The notes below the pieces were generated by a model. The model had not been told where the DNA came from. It did no database searches and was given only the letters and a program-made list of their open reading frames with translations. Below are positions 1-11,385 of a DNA stretch of 64,000 nt, in pieces. Source of the DNA: Mesotaenium endlicherianum (taxonomy: Eukaryota; Streptophyta; Zygnematophyceae; Zygnematales; Mesotaeniaceae); assembly GCA_009602735.1 (NCBI GenBank), contig WELA01010137.1, positions 19,747 through 83,746 of the forward strand, given 5' to 3'. Each line of letters opens with the position of its first letter. Positions within the stretch are counted from its first letter, which is position 1. The position numbers and the translations under genes were made by a program.

Positions 1-610
1 GTGTGGCATTATGGAGTTGCATCACCTTCTGGGCTCCTCAATTTCCATGGCACTTGAAATCAAAGTTAAGAAGTAACGGCCTCAAATATTTGAGCTCTTG
101 GTATGTTTACAATATGACCAATGCTAAGCAAATCAAACAGGAGCAAATCAAAATTGAGGCTACTTTTACAATTTGCAGGGGTAGGGCACGCTTATGATTG
201 AAATCGAACCTTCACGTGACATGTAATATGGTGTTTTGACGAGTTTCCAACAATGAGGATATTGGAAGTTGATAGATGTGATGGATGCATCGATTTGAAA
301 GATGAAGAATAAGCGCGAAAACGATAAATGCCCTATGACTATTTTCAGGTGGTGGGCGGCCACGGCCGCTCATCATTGTAGGCAGCTATGGCCGCTTGCT
401 TGTAGGAAGGGCTGAAGGAGAGAGAGGGAGGAGCGGCCTGGCTATGGCCGCTTAATGCTGGCAAGGCTTGAGGGATGGTGGAAAAAGGAGGGAGAAGGAA
501 ATGTTGTTGCGTCAACGGCGACCGTTAATGGGTTGTATGAATTAACTTGACGCTTAATTTGTTTTTTTTGATGAAAGCGGCCTTTTTAGGGAACTATTGT
601 CAATCCCAGA
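1..610. other. Intergenic, no gene seen
   Basis: No open frame here looks like a protein. The only structure is a cluster of GGCCGC/GCGGCC hexamers between about 352 and 455, one of them inside the palindrome-like GCGGCCACGGCCGC. Similar AGCGGCC motifs recur near 5290-5490. Confidence 0.6.
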
Positions 611-870
611 AGGGGTAATTACCAAAGTAGCACTCCAAGTTTTGTTTTTACAAAACTAGCACTCGCACATTTAAGGTAAGACCACGTAGGCTTTACACGA
701 TCAAATGACGTGCCACACGAATTCGTACGCGACCCTACCTGACACACCATTTCTCCTTTTGTTTCCAAAATCTTCCACCACCATCTTTGTAATTGACCCA
801 CCTTCGCGAACCAAACTGCCCGAGGATGCCAAATTTTGGATGGACACATTGTCGCTACCTCATTTCTGTC
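611..870 (+). repeat. Left inverted arm of the 2.06 kb element
   Basis: It pairs with the right arm. Landmarks in order are GGGGTAATTACC, GCACTCCAAGTTTTG, CTAGCACTCGCACAT, CGTGCCACACGAATTCG, TTGTTTCCAAAA and CTTCCACCAC. Each recurs in the reverse complement of 2430-2666. Confidence 0.8.
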
Positions 871-1354
871 CTTTATTTTAGGCTTCGAAACTCTTGAAGC
901 ATTGACCGCTTTGCCGCGCCTCCAATTTAAAGACAACTTTCTGAATGTAACGATATGAGCTATTTTAGGCGTATTTGGGACGTTTTCTCAATTACCTAAA
1001 ATACATTGCGCTATTTATCAATATATTCTTTGATAAATGATTGCATCTTGATGAATTATTCGCCACACACGTGTGCCGAGTAATCCCTGGTCAATTAGCG
1101 AAACGACCAAGATGCTATTGCAAAAAGCGTCGTAAAGTAGTTCGACCACTTTGCAATAGTACGACATTATTATCCACAAAGATACTATGAATAATTATGA
1201 GATAATAACCTAAGTAATTACGGACTGATGAGTTTATGATTGATTGTCATTATTTCGGATAATGCACAGTCACTGATTTTGGATTTATGACGAGTCGTTA
1301 AATCAAACAAAGTCGTAAAACTCAAACAAAACGATTATGCAAAGTTACTTTGCG

Positions 1355-1432
1355 TCCATGCAGATTCAAACCCGCGACCCTTTGTTTGACACGATCACAC
1401 CTAACCGATTGGCGAAGTAGTTCTTACAACTA
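1355..1432 (-). pseudogene. tRNA-like fragment (possible SINE head)
   Basis: Read on the minus strand, the stretch contains TTCGCCAATCGGTTAG, resembling a tRNA D-arm/A box, and about 30 nt later GGTCGCGGGTTTGAATCTGC, resembling a T-arm/B box. The T stem-loop is one base short and I could not fold a clean anticodon arm, so it is not a functional tRNA. It may be the tRNA-derived head of a SINE, or chance. It lies inside the 2.06 kb long-inverted-repeat element. Confidence 0.3.
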
Positions 1433-2429
1433 CTCAGTCATGACCAAAGCTTGTGCGCATGAAAAACGGTCACGTCTATTGAAAATCATCGAAAGACATG
1501 ATTGCGATTAGTCATATCTATTTCAGAAGAAGCTTGGATGTGACTACAACAATCACGTATATTCAAAGGACGCGACTATGCCTATTTGGCGCAAAACAAT
1601 TTGTTACAATTTGTCGCGATTCGTCAAAAGTCTCGAAACAGCTGCATATGGCATGATTTTGTGCATTCAGTCAAATGGGTCACATCCATGTGATTGTTTT
1701 CGTTGACAAGACTGGTGCCCTGGGTGGTGACTCGAAGCACTCAAGTGCCTCACGTTGAACAGGTATTAATACCTGCGAGAGTCATTGTGAGTGCAACTCT
1801 CACAAGCACTAATTCCACAGTTTTGCACGATTGCTTTCTGAACAGCTTAGAAAAGATTCTCACGATTCTCTCGAAAGTTAGAATTGTTTCATCGAACTCC
1901 ATAGCTGGGTCTAAACGGCAGCGGTTAGGCAAGCCCTCCATGTGTGCTCGGGGTACAAGTTGGGGTTTACGTACTAGGGTCATCCTCTCTTATATCAAAA
2001 ATTTGAAACATGTCTCCGAGATGGAGCACAACATTCACTTTCAATCACTCTACGAGTCACATGATTATCCATCAATTTGCGAAGTTGTATGATCCATCAT
2101 ATGATGGAAAATGATTATATATCTGTTGCGTATTCTTCCCCACCTACTCTTGTGTAGTCCTTTAAATTGCACCTAAATACTTATGGCTATGTGGTTAAGA
2201 GGAGCAAATATTAAAATGGAATGAGTTTGTGTCGCAAAAAGGCCTCTTGTTGATGAGATAACAGACTTGACGTGCTCGAGAACAGATGGTAAGAAATGGC
2301 GATGTGGAATGCCTGCGATAACTGGCCATAAGACTAGCCGAAAAGTAGCCGGAAAAGCGATGAATATAATCTCTCAAAGAAATACAGGGTTTACAAAAAA
2401 AAGGTGCAGGAAGTAGGTAAGAAAAATAC

Positions 2430-2666
2430 ATGTGGACCAATTTTTTTGGCGTCCGTGGGCAGTTTGGAGCAGGTGGGTCAGTTACAAAAGTAGTGGTGGA
2501 AGGTTTTGGAAACAAAAGAGAGAAGGTGTGTGTTAGGCAAGATCGCGTGCGAATTCGTGTGGCACGTAATTTGATCATGTAAAGCGTACGTGGCCTCACC
2601 TTACATGTGCGAGTGCTAGATTTTGAAATAAACAAAACTTGGAGTGCTACTTTGGTAATTACCCCT
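2430..2666 (-). repeat. Right inverted arm of the 2.06 kb element
   Basis: Reverse complement of the left arm, with scattered substitutions and small indels. It ends ...GGTAATTACCCCT, complementary to the left terminus. The inner limit is approximate. Confidence 0.8.
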
Positions 2667-2671
2667 CCAGA

Positions 2672-3790
2672 CTACAAGAACTAGCATGAATCAGCAAAAA
2701 TCAACGTGTTCCTCCAAGTACCCGGGCGGAAATGCAGCCAGGTCCCAAAGTCAAAAAACCTTGGCCCTTGGACCCTACCCAAATAGCTACTTCGCACTGC
2801 TTACGCACTTTTTTGACAGTGGGCACCCATAGGCGGCCCCAGGCGGCCCAACTTCTCAATCGGGAGAAAAATTCAATGTACAAATGAGATATTGAATATG
2901 CTCAAGAAACAAGGGGCCTAGTTTGTCGTTCCATTAAGGCGCCCCTCACGTCACGCTTGTGAGGGAAAGTCAGTGGAGGGCTGACTCGATCGTGTGAGCT
3001 CTTCTGCGTCATTCAGTTCCTCCCTACCGTGTAAAAAGTTTGCACGTGCAATTGAAGGTGTTCAATCTTGTTTGTAAGATATGTCCCAACTCCCGTCTGG
3101 AGGCTGTCAAAGTAAGCGGCAAAGGGACAAATGAATGAGATAGAAGAGTATGTACAATTACAACGTAATCTACACACTACAACATGAACAATGACTTTAT
3201 TAAGCTCAAGGGTACGTCGGTACCATAGAGCGTACTTGTGTTGAGACTGTCGATGAGCGACAAAGGGACGAGAGAAGTTTGAGAGTAACTATAGTGCATT
3301 TCTGGAATCAAGGGTGAGTTACAAGTTGGCTCCGGACGACTTTATATAGTTAGTCCTTTGGGAGGCCCGTTCAAGGGGGGCTGAATCTGGATCCTTTAGG
3401 GCCGCAAGTAATATATTTGGCACTTGTTGGAGTTCCTTGATTTTTTGGTGTATATCTTGCCTTGTCATGGAATATGCTCCGTCCTTTGTGCACATACCTG
3501 TTGCTGCATGTACTTGATGACTATCTGACGCACGTTGATACATGTGTACTTAACACTACCCCTCCCAAAAGAAACGGGAATCCAAAAAATCAATCAGAGG
3601 TTTGAATATGGTAGGGCTTCATGCGAGTGAGATGGCTGATGTGGAGGGAATTGGGGGGTGCTATCAGCTGACGTTTGTGACTAGGAAAAATACATATTAA
3701 TGGTTGATTTACACCAGGTTTTCCATGACTTTGTGCAAATTGGACAAAGATGTCCAGATTTTGCTTATTTGGACAAAAATACTCTCTCCC
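2672..3790. other. Intergenic, nothing recognised
   Basis: Short open frames only, none with a recognisable motif or coding-like composition. Confidence 0.5.
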
Positions 3791-3796
3791 TTTTTG

Positions 3797-4325
3797 TGTG
3801 CTTGCTGCAAGTGCCATGTGTTGGGCGGCTGCTGCCAAGCGTAAAAAATCATCAGGGCTGTTGTTGCAGAATTGCTTTGCTGTTTTCCTTCCCTTCCTCT
3901 TCCCCCCTCTCCTTCTCCATCTCTCTCCACTCCTCTCTCTTGATGATTTCCTCTCCCTGTGCGTGCGCTCACGGCTGTTGCCATTTATGGGGGGTTCTCA
4001 AGGTTGCTCGAGCAGGCTTTGCCACTTGTCGCGTGCTCTCTCCGCTCCTCACCCCCCCTCTCTTTCTCCTTCTCTATCTCTCTCTCTTGATCTCTCGTTC
4101 TCTATGGTGCCTATCGTTGCCACTTGTCGCGATCCTTGTAATGACTTTGTCACCTCTTATTTTTCCCTTTTTCTCTTCCCCCGCCCCCCTCTTGCTCTCT
4201 CTCTTTGTGTGTGCTGGGAATTGTTGCCATATGTTGGGGGGCCCTCGTGGCTGCTGCATCAGCAGGGCTGTGCCCCTAATCTTGCTCTCTTTTGTCTCCC
4301 CTCCTCCCCCCCCTCCTCCCTTTTT

Positions 4326-4380
<55 letters not shown>

Positions 4381-4545
4381 TGTCAGATGCTGCCATATGT
4401 CGAGAGGTGGGACTACTGCAAGAGCATGCTTGTCCTACTCTTTCTCTCCCGCTCTACCTTCTCTTCCTCTCTCTCCCTCTTCCTTCTCTTAATAACTTTC
4501 CTCTTTTTCTTTCTCTCTTTGAATGTGCTCTTGTCTTCTGAACTC
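3797..4545 (+). repeat. Degenerate ~165 bp tandem repeat in a pyrimidine-rich tract
   Basis: A module made of a CT-rich run, then TGTGTGTG, then TGCCATATGT-like sequence followed by a G-run and GCTGC-rich text recurs at about 3797, 3960, 4205 and 4372. A weaker unit lies near 4105. Spacing is near 163-167 bp, apart from one ~245 bp gap that holds the weak unit. A (CT)n microsatellite occupies 4328-4371. Long open frames here (up to 307 codons) read only Leu/Ser/Pro low complexity and are not considered genes. Confidence 0.6.
4328..4371 (+). repeat. (CT)n microsatellite
   Basis: Nearly uninterrupted CT dinucleotides followed by (GT)n at 4371-4381. Confidence 0.9.
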
Positions 4546-4676
4546 TTGTTTATCTTTAACCGGCAACTTCAATGGTATGTATTTATTTATGCAGGCAGAA
4601 AGAAGCAAAGAAGAGGTGCTTGAGGCACTCTCACAAGTTGGTCACATCACGTGTATAGTCATTTATTAGCTCCTAG

Positions 4677-4922
4677 CCTAGATTTAAAATACTCATGTAC
4701 AGCCTTTTTTGGCCAAATCGTACGTGTTGCAATACTCCATATCGTGATACTCTGTATTGGCGTATAACCAGATTTTTCGATTGATTTCCGATTTATATTC
4801 AGTTTATTCCACCGACACTCACATATTTTGGCGTATTCCAACATACAAGTTTGACTCTCACGTTCTGTACGTACGGCGAATCAGCGAATCCGTATGCGCC
4901 GTATCAAAATTCCAAAACTAGG
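4677..4922. mobile_element. CCTAG-family MITE, full length (246 bp)
   Basis: The left end reads CCTAGATTTAAAAT and the right end, reversed, CCTAGTTTTGGAAT (11 of 14 matching). The element is flanked by a perfect 8 bp duplication GCTCCTAG at 4669-4676 and 4923-4930. An 8 bp duplication fits hAT- or P-type transposition. It has no coding capacity. Internal sequence is rich in CGTATT/ACGTA motifs shared with the copies near 6117, 9100, 9593 and 10428. Confidence 0.85.
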
Positions 4923-4930
4923 GCTCCTAG

Positions 4931-6108
4931 ACAGTAGGATTTGAGCTAGACCTTGGTATTGTCATGCTTGTAAGGTAGATTTGATGAGGATTTAGTTGCT
5001 TCATTATTTGTAAATAGCTATGAAGATAAATTAACAAGGTTTTAGGACTTCAATTTATCTGTAGGGTTCTAATGTTTGTAACATTTTATTCAACATAAAT
5101 ATGATTTTGTAGTGGAGGGTCCAAAACTAATACGCATACATGTTCTTAGTTCTTATATGATTGCTAATTATGAGTGAGTGCTTCTATTTACTTCATTAGA
5201 GCTTATTAGTCTCTAAATACATCTTCATAATATTTTACAATTTGTGCCTTAACTAATTACCTCGTTATAAAGTACAAAATGGAGGGGTCGCAAAGCGGCC
5301 CTTCCACTTTCTCCTCCCACTTTGCTAAATTACATATATGGTAGCAAAACGCCATAAACTCAAAGAAGTGTTCATAGCAGTTTGGTTAGGCTTCCCTCCC
5401 TACATTCGATGGTAAGGGTCAAACCTGTTTGTTAGCGGCCGCTGTGATGAGAAAATATTAGAAATATATTCACCACTCGTCGTTGTAAAGCGGCCCGTGG
5501 GCAGTGAAAACTTTTGAAAGCGCACGGAACAAAAACAGGCAACTGGAACGAAAAAAAATGACTGCCACACGTGGGCCTTTTAGACGTGCGACCGACATGG
5601 GACGTAGACGTCGGAGCTACTTGACGTCGACGCCTTCGTGACTTGGCGCACTAGGCGTACTAGGCTTCTTTTAACACCGAAGTAAGCGGACTACCGCATT
5701 AGTCAAACTAAGCGAACAAGTTAACGGCGTAACCATGCCAAAAACTGCTGTCTCAAGATGGCCTGACAATGGGAGTCACTTTCAACAAAGGCACAGATCT
5801 CATGCCCCTGGATGTAGAATGGCAATTAAAAGCCACAGATACCAGCAAACACATTGCACACTTTAAGGGGTACTTGTTTTGCACTCTCTCTTTAGGTAGA
5901 ACCATTTACCTTTGAGAGAGGGGCAGTACACGCATGGAAGACGATAATTAACCGAAAGCCCGGGCTTAGCTTAGTGCACTGCAATATGTGCACAAAATTT
6001 GGTGGTAGAATGTAAACACCACTGTCAGGCTAAAAAAGGGAGATTTAAGAACTTGATGAGTTCCCAGCGCCTAGTAATCTCTATACTGGCATCTCTGAAT
6101 AGTCTAGG
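4931..6108. other. Intergenic, nothing recognised
   Basis: AT-rich, with no convincing coding frame. Scattered GCGGCC motifs lie at 5290-5480 and an ACGT-rich patch at 5560-5700. Confidence 0.5.
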
Positions 6109-6116
6109 ATTCTTGA

Positions 6117-9100
6117 CCTAGTTTTAAAATTCATTTGAACAACCCTCTTTTGTCGTACCATACGAATGACAATACTCCGTACGTGTGTCCAGCAATGTAC
6201 GCATTTAGACCGTCAGCACTTTATCGATTTTTTTGATATGTGTCGATTCAATAGCCGAAGATCGTTTTTCGTCAATTAGGACATGCACGTAAGTCTTTTG
6301 CACATATGAACCACTCGCGCCAGTGCACACTTCAATGGGGAGGCACCTCGTGGAGCCTCGAAAGTTACCGTCCAAAATAGGTGGATGAAAGTTTTACCTG
6401 TTCCTCACTTGCCCTTGATCTTCCCTCACCCTTCGCCTTTTTTTGCAGCTGCTACATATCTTTTTGTCTGCACCTCCAACCAGTTCTGTAGTTTCTGTAA
6501 GGTGTATACTGAGGCCTATTAACTTAGTACCACAAAAACGTTGACCCGCCTTTGTAGTGCCTTACTTTTATCTGTGTCATAGAATTCGCTGATAAATCCC
6601 CGCAAACATTAGAGGGAATAGGCCTCCATTGGTGAATTAAAGCATGCATTAAAGATTGTAATGAAGACTGCAAGAGTATGCTAGAAGTCATGGAGAAGAA
6701 TGTGAAGGACCTACGGGCTCGTATTATTTGCATGCAACGCCTCGATGGAGCTTATATGGATCGTATAAAAGCTGATGAAATCCTCACTCCACCACCTGTT
6801 AAGGTTATTATTCAAGCACACATTCGGTTGGAAGCATTACTTCACAGGTTGGAGAAGGTTGTCAAGATTTAGAGCAGCATGGTTGACGGACCACGGTATG
6901 CGGGCACTACAGGCTGAAGCCGAGAGTATTCTTGACGCAGTCCTAGAGTACGAGTTTTTTGTGTTAGGTAAGATTTGTCGAGCAAACAAGAGGCTGGATG
7001 GGGTGGGTTAGGGTGGGGTTTTCTCTATTTTTCCTCTGCATTCCTGTTATTCCAAATGACTATGTTTCAGCTATTCTTACTTTTGCTGTTACAATGATTT
7101 TTCACTTGGCTGCAAATTTGACTCGTTGTCATCTGCCACTTGCTAAATATGTTCATATTACTCCATCTCCAAGTGTACATACCCCGTACATCCCCAATAT
7201 TTGTAGCGTCGGCAATTTTCCCTACAGCAGCTTTCCCCGATTCGACAAGCTTGAAACAGGTCCTTCACCTTCAGTAAGTTCATAGTAGAACAATATGTTT
7301 GAGCTCCACAACCTTAGGTTATAGTAATTTCCTTGAATTTCAAACTCTGCTTTGCAAGGCACTCTGCCTTTGGGCTGATTGCGGAGCCCATGATGATGAT
7401 GCAACACTCTTAGCAGTATACAAAAGTTCCAAACTTGCAAAGAAGCTCATTGGTGTGCTTGTAAATGTAGGCATTTGTACAAAGCAATGCCTAATATGGC
7501 AATTCAACTTGGGCTCAGCGCGTCCTACTCAATACTTGGCCATAAATTGGTGCATAAGCTCATTGTGGAAGAACCTCCACCTAACACCACTGTCTAAGTC
7601 CCACACCCAAAAGCTTGAAGGGCAAACGAGCTTCATAGTCTGTGAGCCTGAGGCATGGAGCTACAGCACACTCAGCGTGGGAATGAATCCATGCTCCATG
7701 CGCAAAGCACTTGCAGCAGAGTGTCACAAAGACAAGGGGCTGCAATTGTTGTGAACCACTCACCAGTTTTAGCATAAAATAAGTGCCCAGCCAAATGGCT
7801 TGCACAATTTTTAATGCTCAACTTATGTCCCACACTGGACCAATCAGCATCTGATTGGCCGCCTAGTCATCATAACCTTTCACACGCCAATACAAGGCCA
7901 GCTGCTCGAGGCATGTGAGGGAATCAAGGCAAGGCCAGCGCACACTAGACGTAGTGTCATCTTCAGCACTTGCAGGTTTGGGGTGCATGCATATATGTTC
8001 TCTCTCTCTCCCCTTATGAGAAAGATGTTCATATTGAGAAGCTAAAGCATAGGCCCAACGACGTGAGACAATCCTCCCTCCATCCTCAACTTCCATAGGG
8101 ATGCCTTTGCAGCCTCAGGCAGTGTCTCCACAAGGGTTGCCTGAGGGTCTGCAAATGTTGACATAACCAGTGACTCAGGTCCCACGTCCGAAAATCCAAG
8201 AACTTGGAATACAACCCAAGTGGTAGCAAATTCTGAATGCACCTCCAATATTCTTGCGCTCACAGTATTTGCATTTGTTGATGACTTGACCAAGAGTCCT
8301 TGTCGACCTTGTCGGCATGCTCATGTTCAAAAGTTGATATCGCATCAATCTTTTGCTTTCCTTTGTCAGTTGCCATTTGTTGTGAATCTGAGGGAGGGGT
8401 GAGAAGCTTGCAGCATCCTCTTCGAATTCTGAAGAAAAGCTATCTATTGTCATGGTTGGTGAAGAAGAAATACCTGGACAGAAATATGTGACTGGTGTAA
8501 TGAAAAGTTCTTGCTGCTGCTAAATCTTATACTGCTCTTTACACAGCGTACATACATTTCTAAGATTCACAATATGCTGAAGAACACCAACGCTAGTAAG
8601 CAAATATAGTGGACAGATTTGAAATTCATATTAATATCCTAAATTGATTGGACATGAGAGGATGGAAGTTCTTTATACGCCGCACAGAATGCACACAAAT
8701 ACAAATACGTATTTCATTGGCTCCTGTGAAGGACACCTTGACAGCAAAAGCAAGAAGTTAGAGCATAACATAGCGCATACACACATCAAAGAAAGAACAT
8801 CCGGGAAATGTGAGCACTTCAGAGTTGAAACTTGAAACCAATTTTTTGCCCAAATTTTGGTTATTCTTTGTTTCCTACAGAAAGATGCAGAGCGACCATG
8901 GCCGACTGACAAGAGTGCCGGCACAATTGAAACCGAACGGTCATCAACGTCCGAAAGGCCATGTTAGCATAACCGGCAGCATGTAAGCGTGTGAGGTGAT
9001 TGACCGTTAGCAAAGCAAAAATGGAAGGAAAGTTTTGAAGGAGCACTAAATGTCTCGGCTCTGCACGATTTCACACGCTTAAAAACCGACAAAAGTATTG

Positions 9101-9208
9101 ATACTCACGTATTTCGACGAATTTCAACGTGCAGGATTGACTCTCACATTTCCTATGAGTGAAAAATCAACTCACATGTGTGCGACGTATCCGAATCTCA
9201 AAACTAGG
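6117..9208. mobile_element. CCTAG-family element, 3.1 kb, or split MITE
   Basis: The left end (6117, CCTAGTTTTAAAATTC) matches the left half of the 246 bp MITE. The right end (to 9208), reversed, reads CCTAGTTTTGAGATTC and matches its right half. The flanking 8-mers ATTCTTGA (6109-6116) and GTTCTTCA (9209-9216) agree at 6 of 8 positions. Either a ~2.8 kb insertion split a MITE, or this is a larger relative with the same ends. The interior (6291-9059) contains short broken frames, for example 6678-6872 running into 6880-7011, but no recognisable transposase. Confidence 0.45.
6678..7011 (+). pseudogene. Unrecognised coding-like fragment
   Basis: Two overlapping frames read as one broken helix-rich protein, Met-Leu-Glu-Val-Met-Glu-Lys to ...KVV and then RFRAAWLTDHGMRALQAEAE. 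The change of frame is near 6865. A GTGGGTTAGG sequence after it could be a splice donor. I recognise no family. It could be a remnant of the protein once encoded by the surrounding element. Confidence 0.25.
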
Positions 9209-9216
9209 GTTCTTCA

Positions 9217-9592
9217 AGACCAGATCTTTTGCAAGTCTGTCTAACTTTGTTGTGCACTTAAATGTTGAACGCCCTGTATTATTGGGTACGTGATATTGTG
9301 ACACACTATCTTTGTCCACCCAGTAACTTTGACATCAAACTCAAAGTAGGCTGCAAAGGTATGTAGCTCCATCACCAAGCACAAGCGTTCAAATAAGATC
9401 CTGTCTGCCCGCCCGCCATTATCTTCAATCGCCCACTCCTCTTTGAAAAAGCGGGCGGGAACGCAAACGTAGAATGCTGCCATCTCAAATGGGGGCTTGA
9501 AGGAAGTGCAAGAGAAACATAACATTTGTAGCTTGTTTCAGCGTAGATATCATACATCCAAGTTAAAAATCCGCTTCTTAATCAATTGAATA
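9217..9592. other. Intergenic, nothing recognised
   Basis: No coding frame of note between two CCTAG-family copies. Confidence 0.5.
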
Positions 9593-9925
9593 CCTCGTTA
9601 TGGGATACTCGCGTGTTGGTCCGTGAGCGACGTATTACACCACGTATTTTGACGTATTTTCAAAATACATAAAATACGCGTCCCGACGAGGTAAAAATGA
9701 ATCTTTGACGAATTGAAAACGTAAGAATGGTTTTTTCACATTCACCACCTTCATATCATAGCAAATTGAGTCCTCTACCATTCGCGACCAATTGCCCTCG
9801 AAGTTTCTAAGCAATTTTAAGTTATAAGCCCTGCCAATTTTTTCGAGAACCTTGAAAAAACGTAATACACACGTATTCCATTTTTTACACGTATTTGCGC
9901 AATACGTATTGTCGTGCATAAGGAG
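9593..9925. mobile_element. CCTAG-family MITE, right end truncated
   Basis: It starts CCTCGTTATGGGATAC and is a direct copy of the element at 10428-10786 over about 320 bp. Shared blocks include GTCCGTGAGCGACGTATTAC, TCATATCATAGCAAATTGAG and TTATAAGCCCTGCCAAT. The right terminus diverges after ACGTATTGTC, so no inverted end or target duplication can be shown. Confidence 0.75.
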
Positions 9926-10039
9926 GTCGGGTGCGCATTGGCGGCATAAGCAGTACACAAAGGGGCAAGCAAGCTTTGCTGTAATGAAAGCGGAAATGCA
10001 TGTGACCTTAAGGCCAAAACGGGTCAACTGTCAGATGCC

Positions 10040-11385
10040 TTACTCTCCAGAGTGAGCACCTCAACATTGTAAACTGGTAGGAATACAACTATTGAAGTAT
10101 GGCCCATCATGATCTTCAAGAGTAGTCCTATCGCCAGGGTTTAAGCTGTGACTTTGCTCACCACTTGTGAAGTTCTTCAAGTGATTGGAAGCCCAGAGGG
10201 CTTGCTCTTCGCAAGAGAGAGACTAAGTGGTCCGGAAAACACAACAGGTAAGAGTGTAAGTTTTACTGATAACGCTGTTACTTACAACTGGCATAATGGA
10301 CCTCTGAAAAGATGGTTTTCTAGGGGCATCTACTGCTATATACTCCCTGCAAAACCGGCGCCGAACGCGACGGATTCAACGCACACATTCACACTAGGAG
10401 GCTTCCCTATGTCCACTGAATGAAGGCCCTAGTTATGGAATGCTCTTGTATTAGTCCGTGAGCGACGTATTACACCACGTATTTGGACGTATTTTCAAAA
10501 TACTCAAAATACGCGTTCCGACGAGGTAACAACGAATCTTTGGCAGTTTGAAAATGTAACGATGAATTTTTTACTTTCACCACCTTCATATCATAGCAAA
10601 TTGAGTCCTCTACCTTTCGCAACCAAACGCGCTCGAAGTTTCTAAGCAATTTGAAAGTTATAAGCCCTGCCAATATTTTCGAGAATCTTGGAAAAACGTA
10701 GTACTCACGTGTTTCCATTTTTTACACGTATTTTTGCAATACGTATTTGTCTTACGTATTCTCTAGATAAGTAACCCGTAACTAGGATGGAGGCAAGCCA
10801 CGTACTAGCACTCCTATTGGCTAAGCATAACACAAACCAATCAAACCTTATGCATAGAATACACTTAATGCGTCGCATTGGTGGAGCTTACTTCAACCAA
10901 TGCTACCTAGATAAAGCCTCAAAGGCAGATTTGGAACTCGAGGAAGCTTCCTCTAAGGATGAGTGATGCAGTCACCGAGTTATAGCTCTAGTGGTGCTCA
11001 TATGTTAAGATAATGCATGCAAAGTGCAGTCTATCAAGCTCGCAAATTTGTACGCTAATGGCTAGGGGTCCTTGAAGTCGCGAAGAGCCAACAATGTGAC
11101 CTTTGGACACATTGAATCACAAGTGGCCTTTGGTGAAACTTGGCTAGAGGCCGGTAGGTGGCGCGGACTAGATTGCAAATATCTCGCTCGCCACTTGACC
11201 AAATGACGCCGAAGCGGAGCCATTTGGAAGACGGCCCGGCGCTCTACACTTTAGCGATTTGGAATGCTAGCAAAGATCATCATATGGATATGTAAAGTAA
11301 AGTCAAAGTCGGCCTTCCTAAGTTGATGGTTTACACACGTGTAGCCTAGTTGAGTGCAACGACCACGACCTAATGAGTCATGACA
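10040..11385 (-). mobile_element. Antisense LTR (partial element) interrupted by a MITE
   Basis: On the minus strand this matches the LTR at 61693-62670 end to end. The outer end reads TGTCATGACTCATT here and TGTCATGATTTATT there. Shared interior includes GAGGAAGCTTCCTC, the AGGAGTGCTAGTAC block and GGTGCTCACTCTGGAGAGTA. Similarity ends near 10040. Because it includes bases just past the probable LTR end, it may be an LTR plus the start of an internal region rather than a clean solo LTR. Flanks show no matching duplication. The CCTAG MITE at 10428-10786 lies within it. Confidence 0.75.
10428..10786. mobile_element. CCTAG-family MITE (359 bp) inside an LTR
   Basis: Its ends are CCTAGTTATGG and, reversed, CCTAGTTACGG. 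Flanking 8-mers are ATGAAGGC (10420-10427) and ATGGAGGC (10787-10794), matching 7 of 8. The empty site is visible in the related LTR near 62270 (GCCTTGTA region), so the insertion is supported independently. Non-coding. Confidence 0.85.

Larger units (their letters stand above)
611..2666. mobile_element. Long-inverted-repeat DNA element, 2.06 kb
   Basis: The two ends are inverted copies of each other. They start AGGGGTAATTACC and share about 240 bp at roughly 80 per cent identity (611-~870 against ~2430-2666, by eye). The same 5-mer CCAGA flanks both sides (606-610 and 2667-2671), which fits a 5 bp target-site duplication. The interior (~900-2150) has no convincing transposase frame, so this is a non-autonomous or foldback-like element. 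Superfamily is not recognised. The short minus-strand ORFs inside the arms are probably by-products of the repeat. Confidence 0.75.

Noticed and set aside
2195-2635. 146-codon minus-strand ORF
   Set aside because: It lies mostly in the right arm of the long-inverted-repeat element and has no counterpart frame in the left arm.
3700-4623. A 307-codon ORF (and a 263-codon ORF in another frame)
   Set aside because: Both are Leu/Ser/Pro runs produced by CT-rich tandem repeats; no domain, and two frames are open at once for the same reason.
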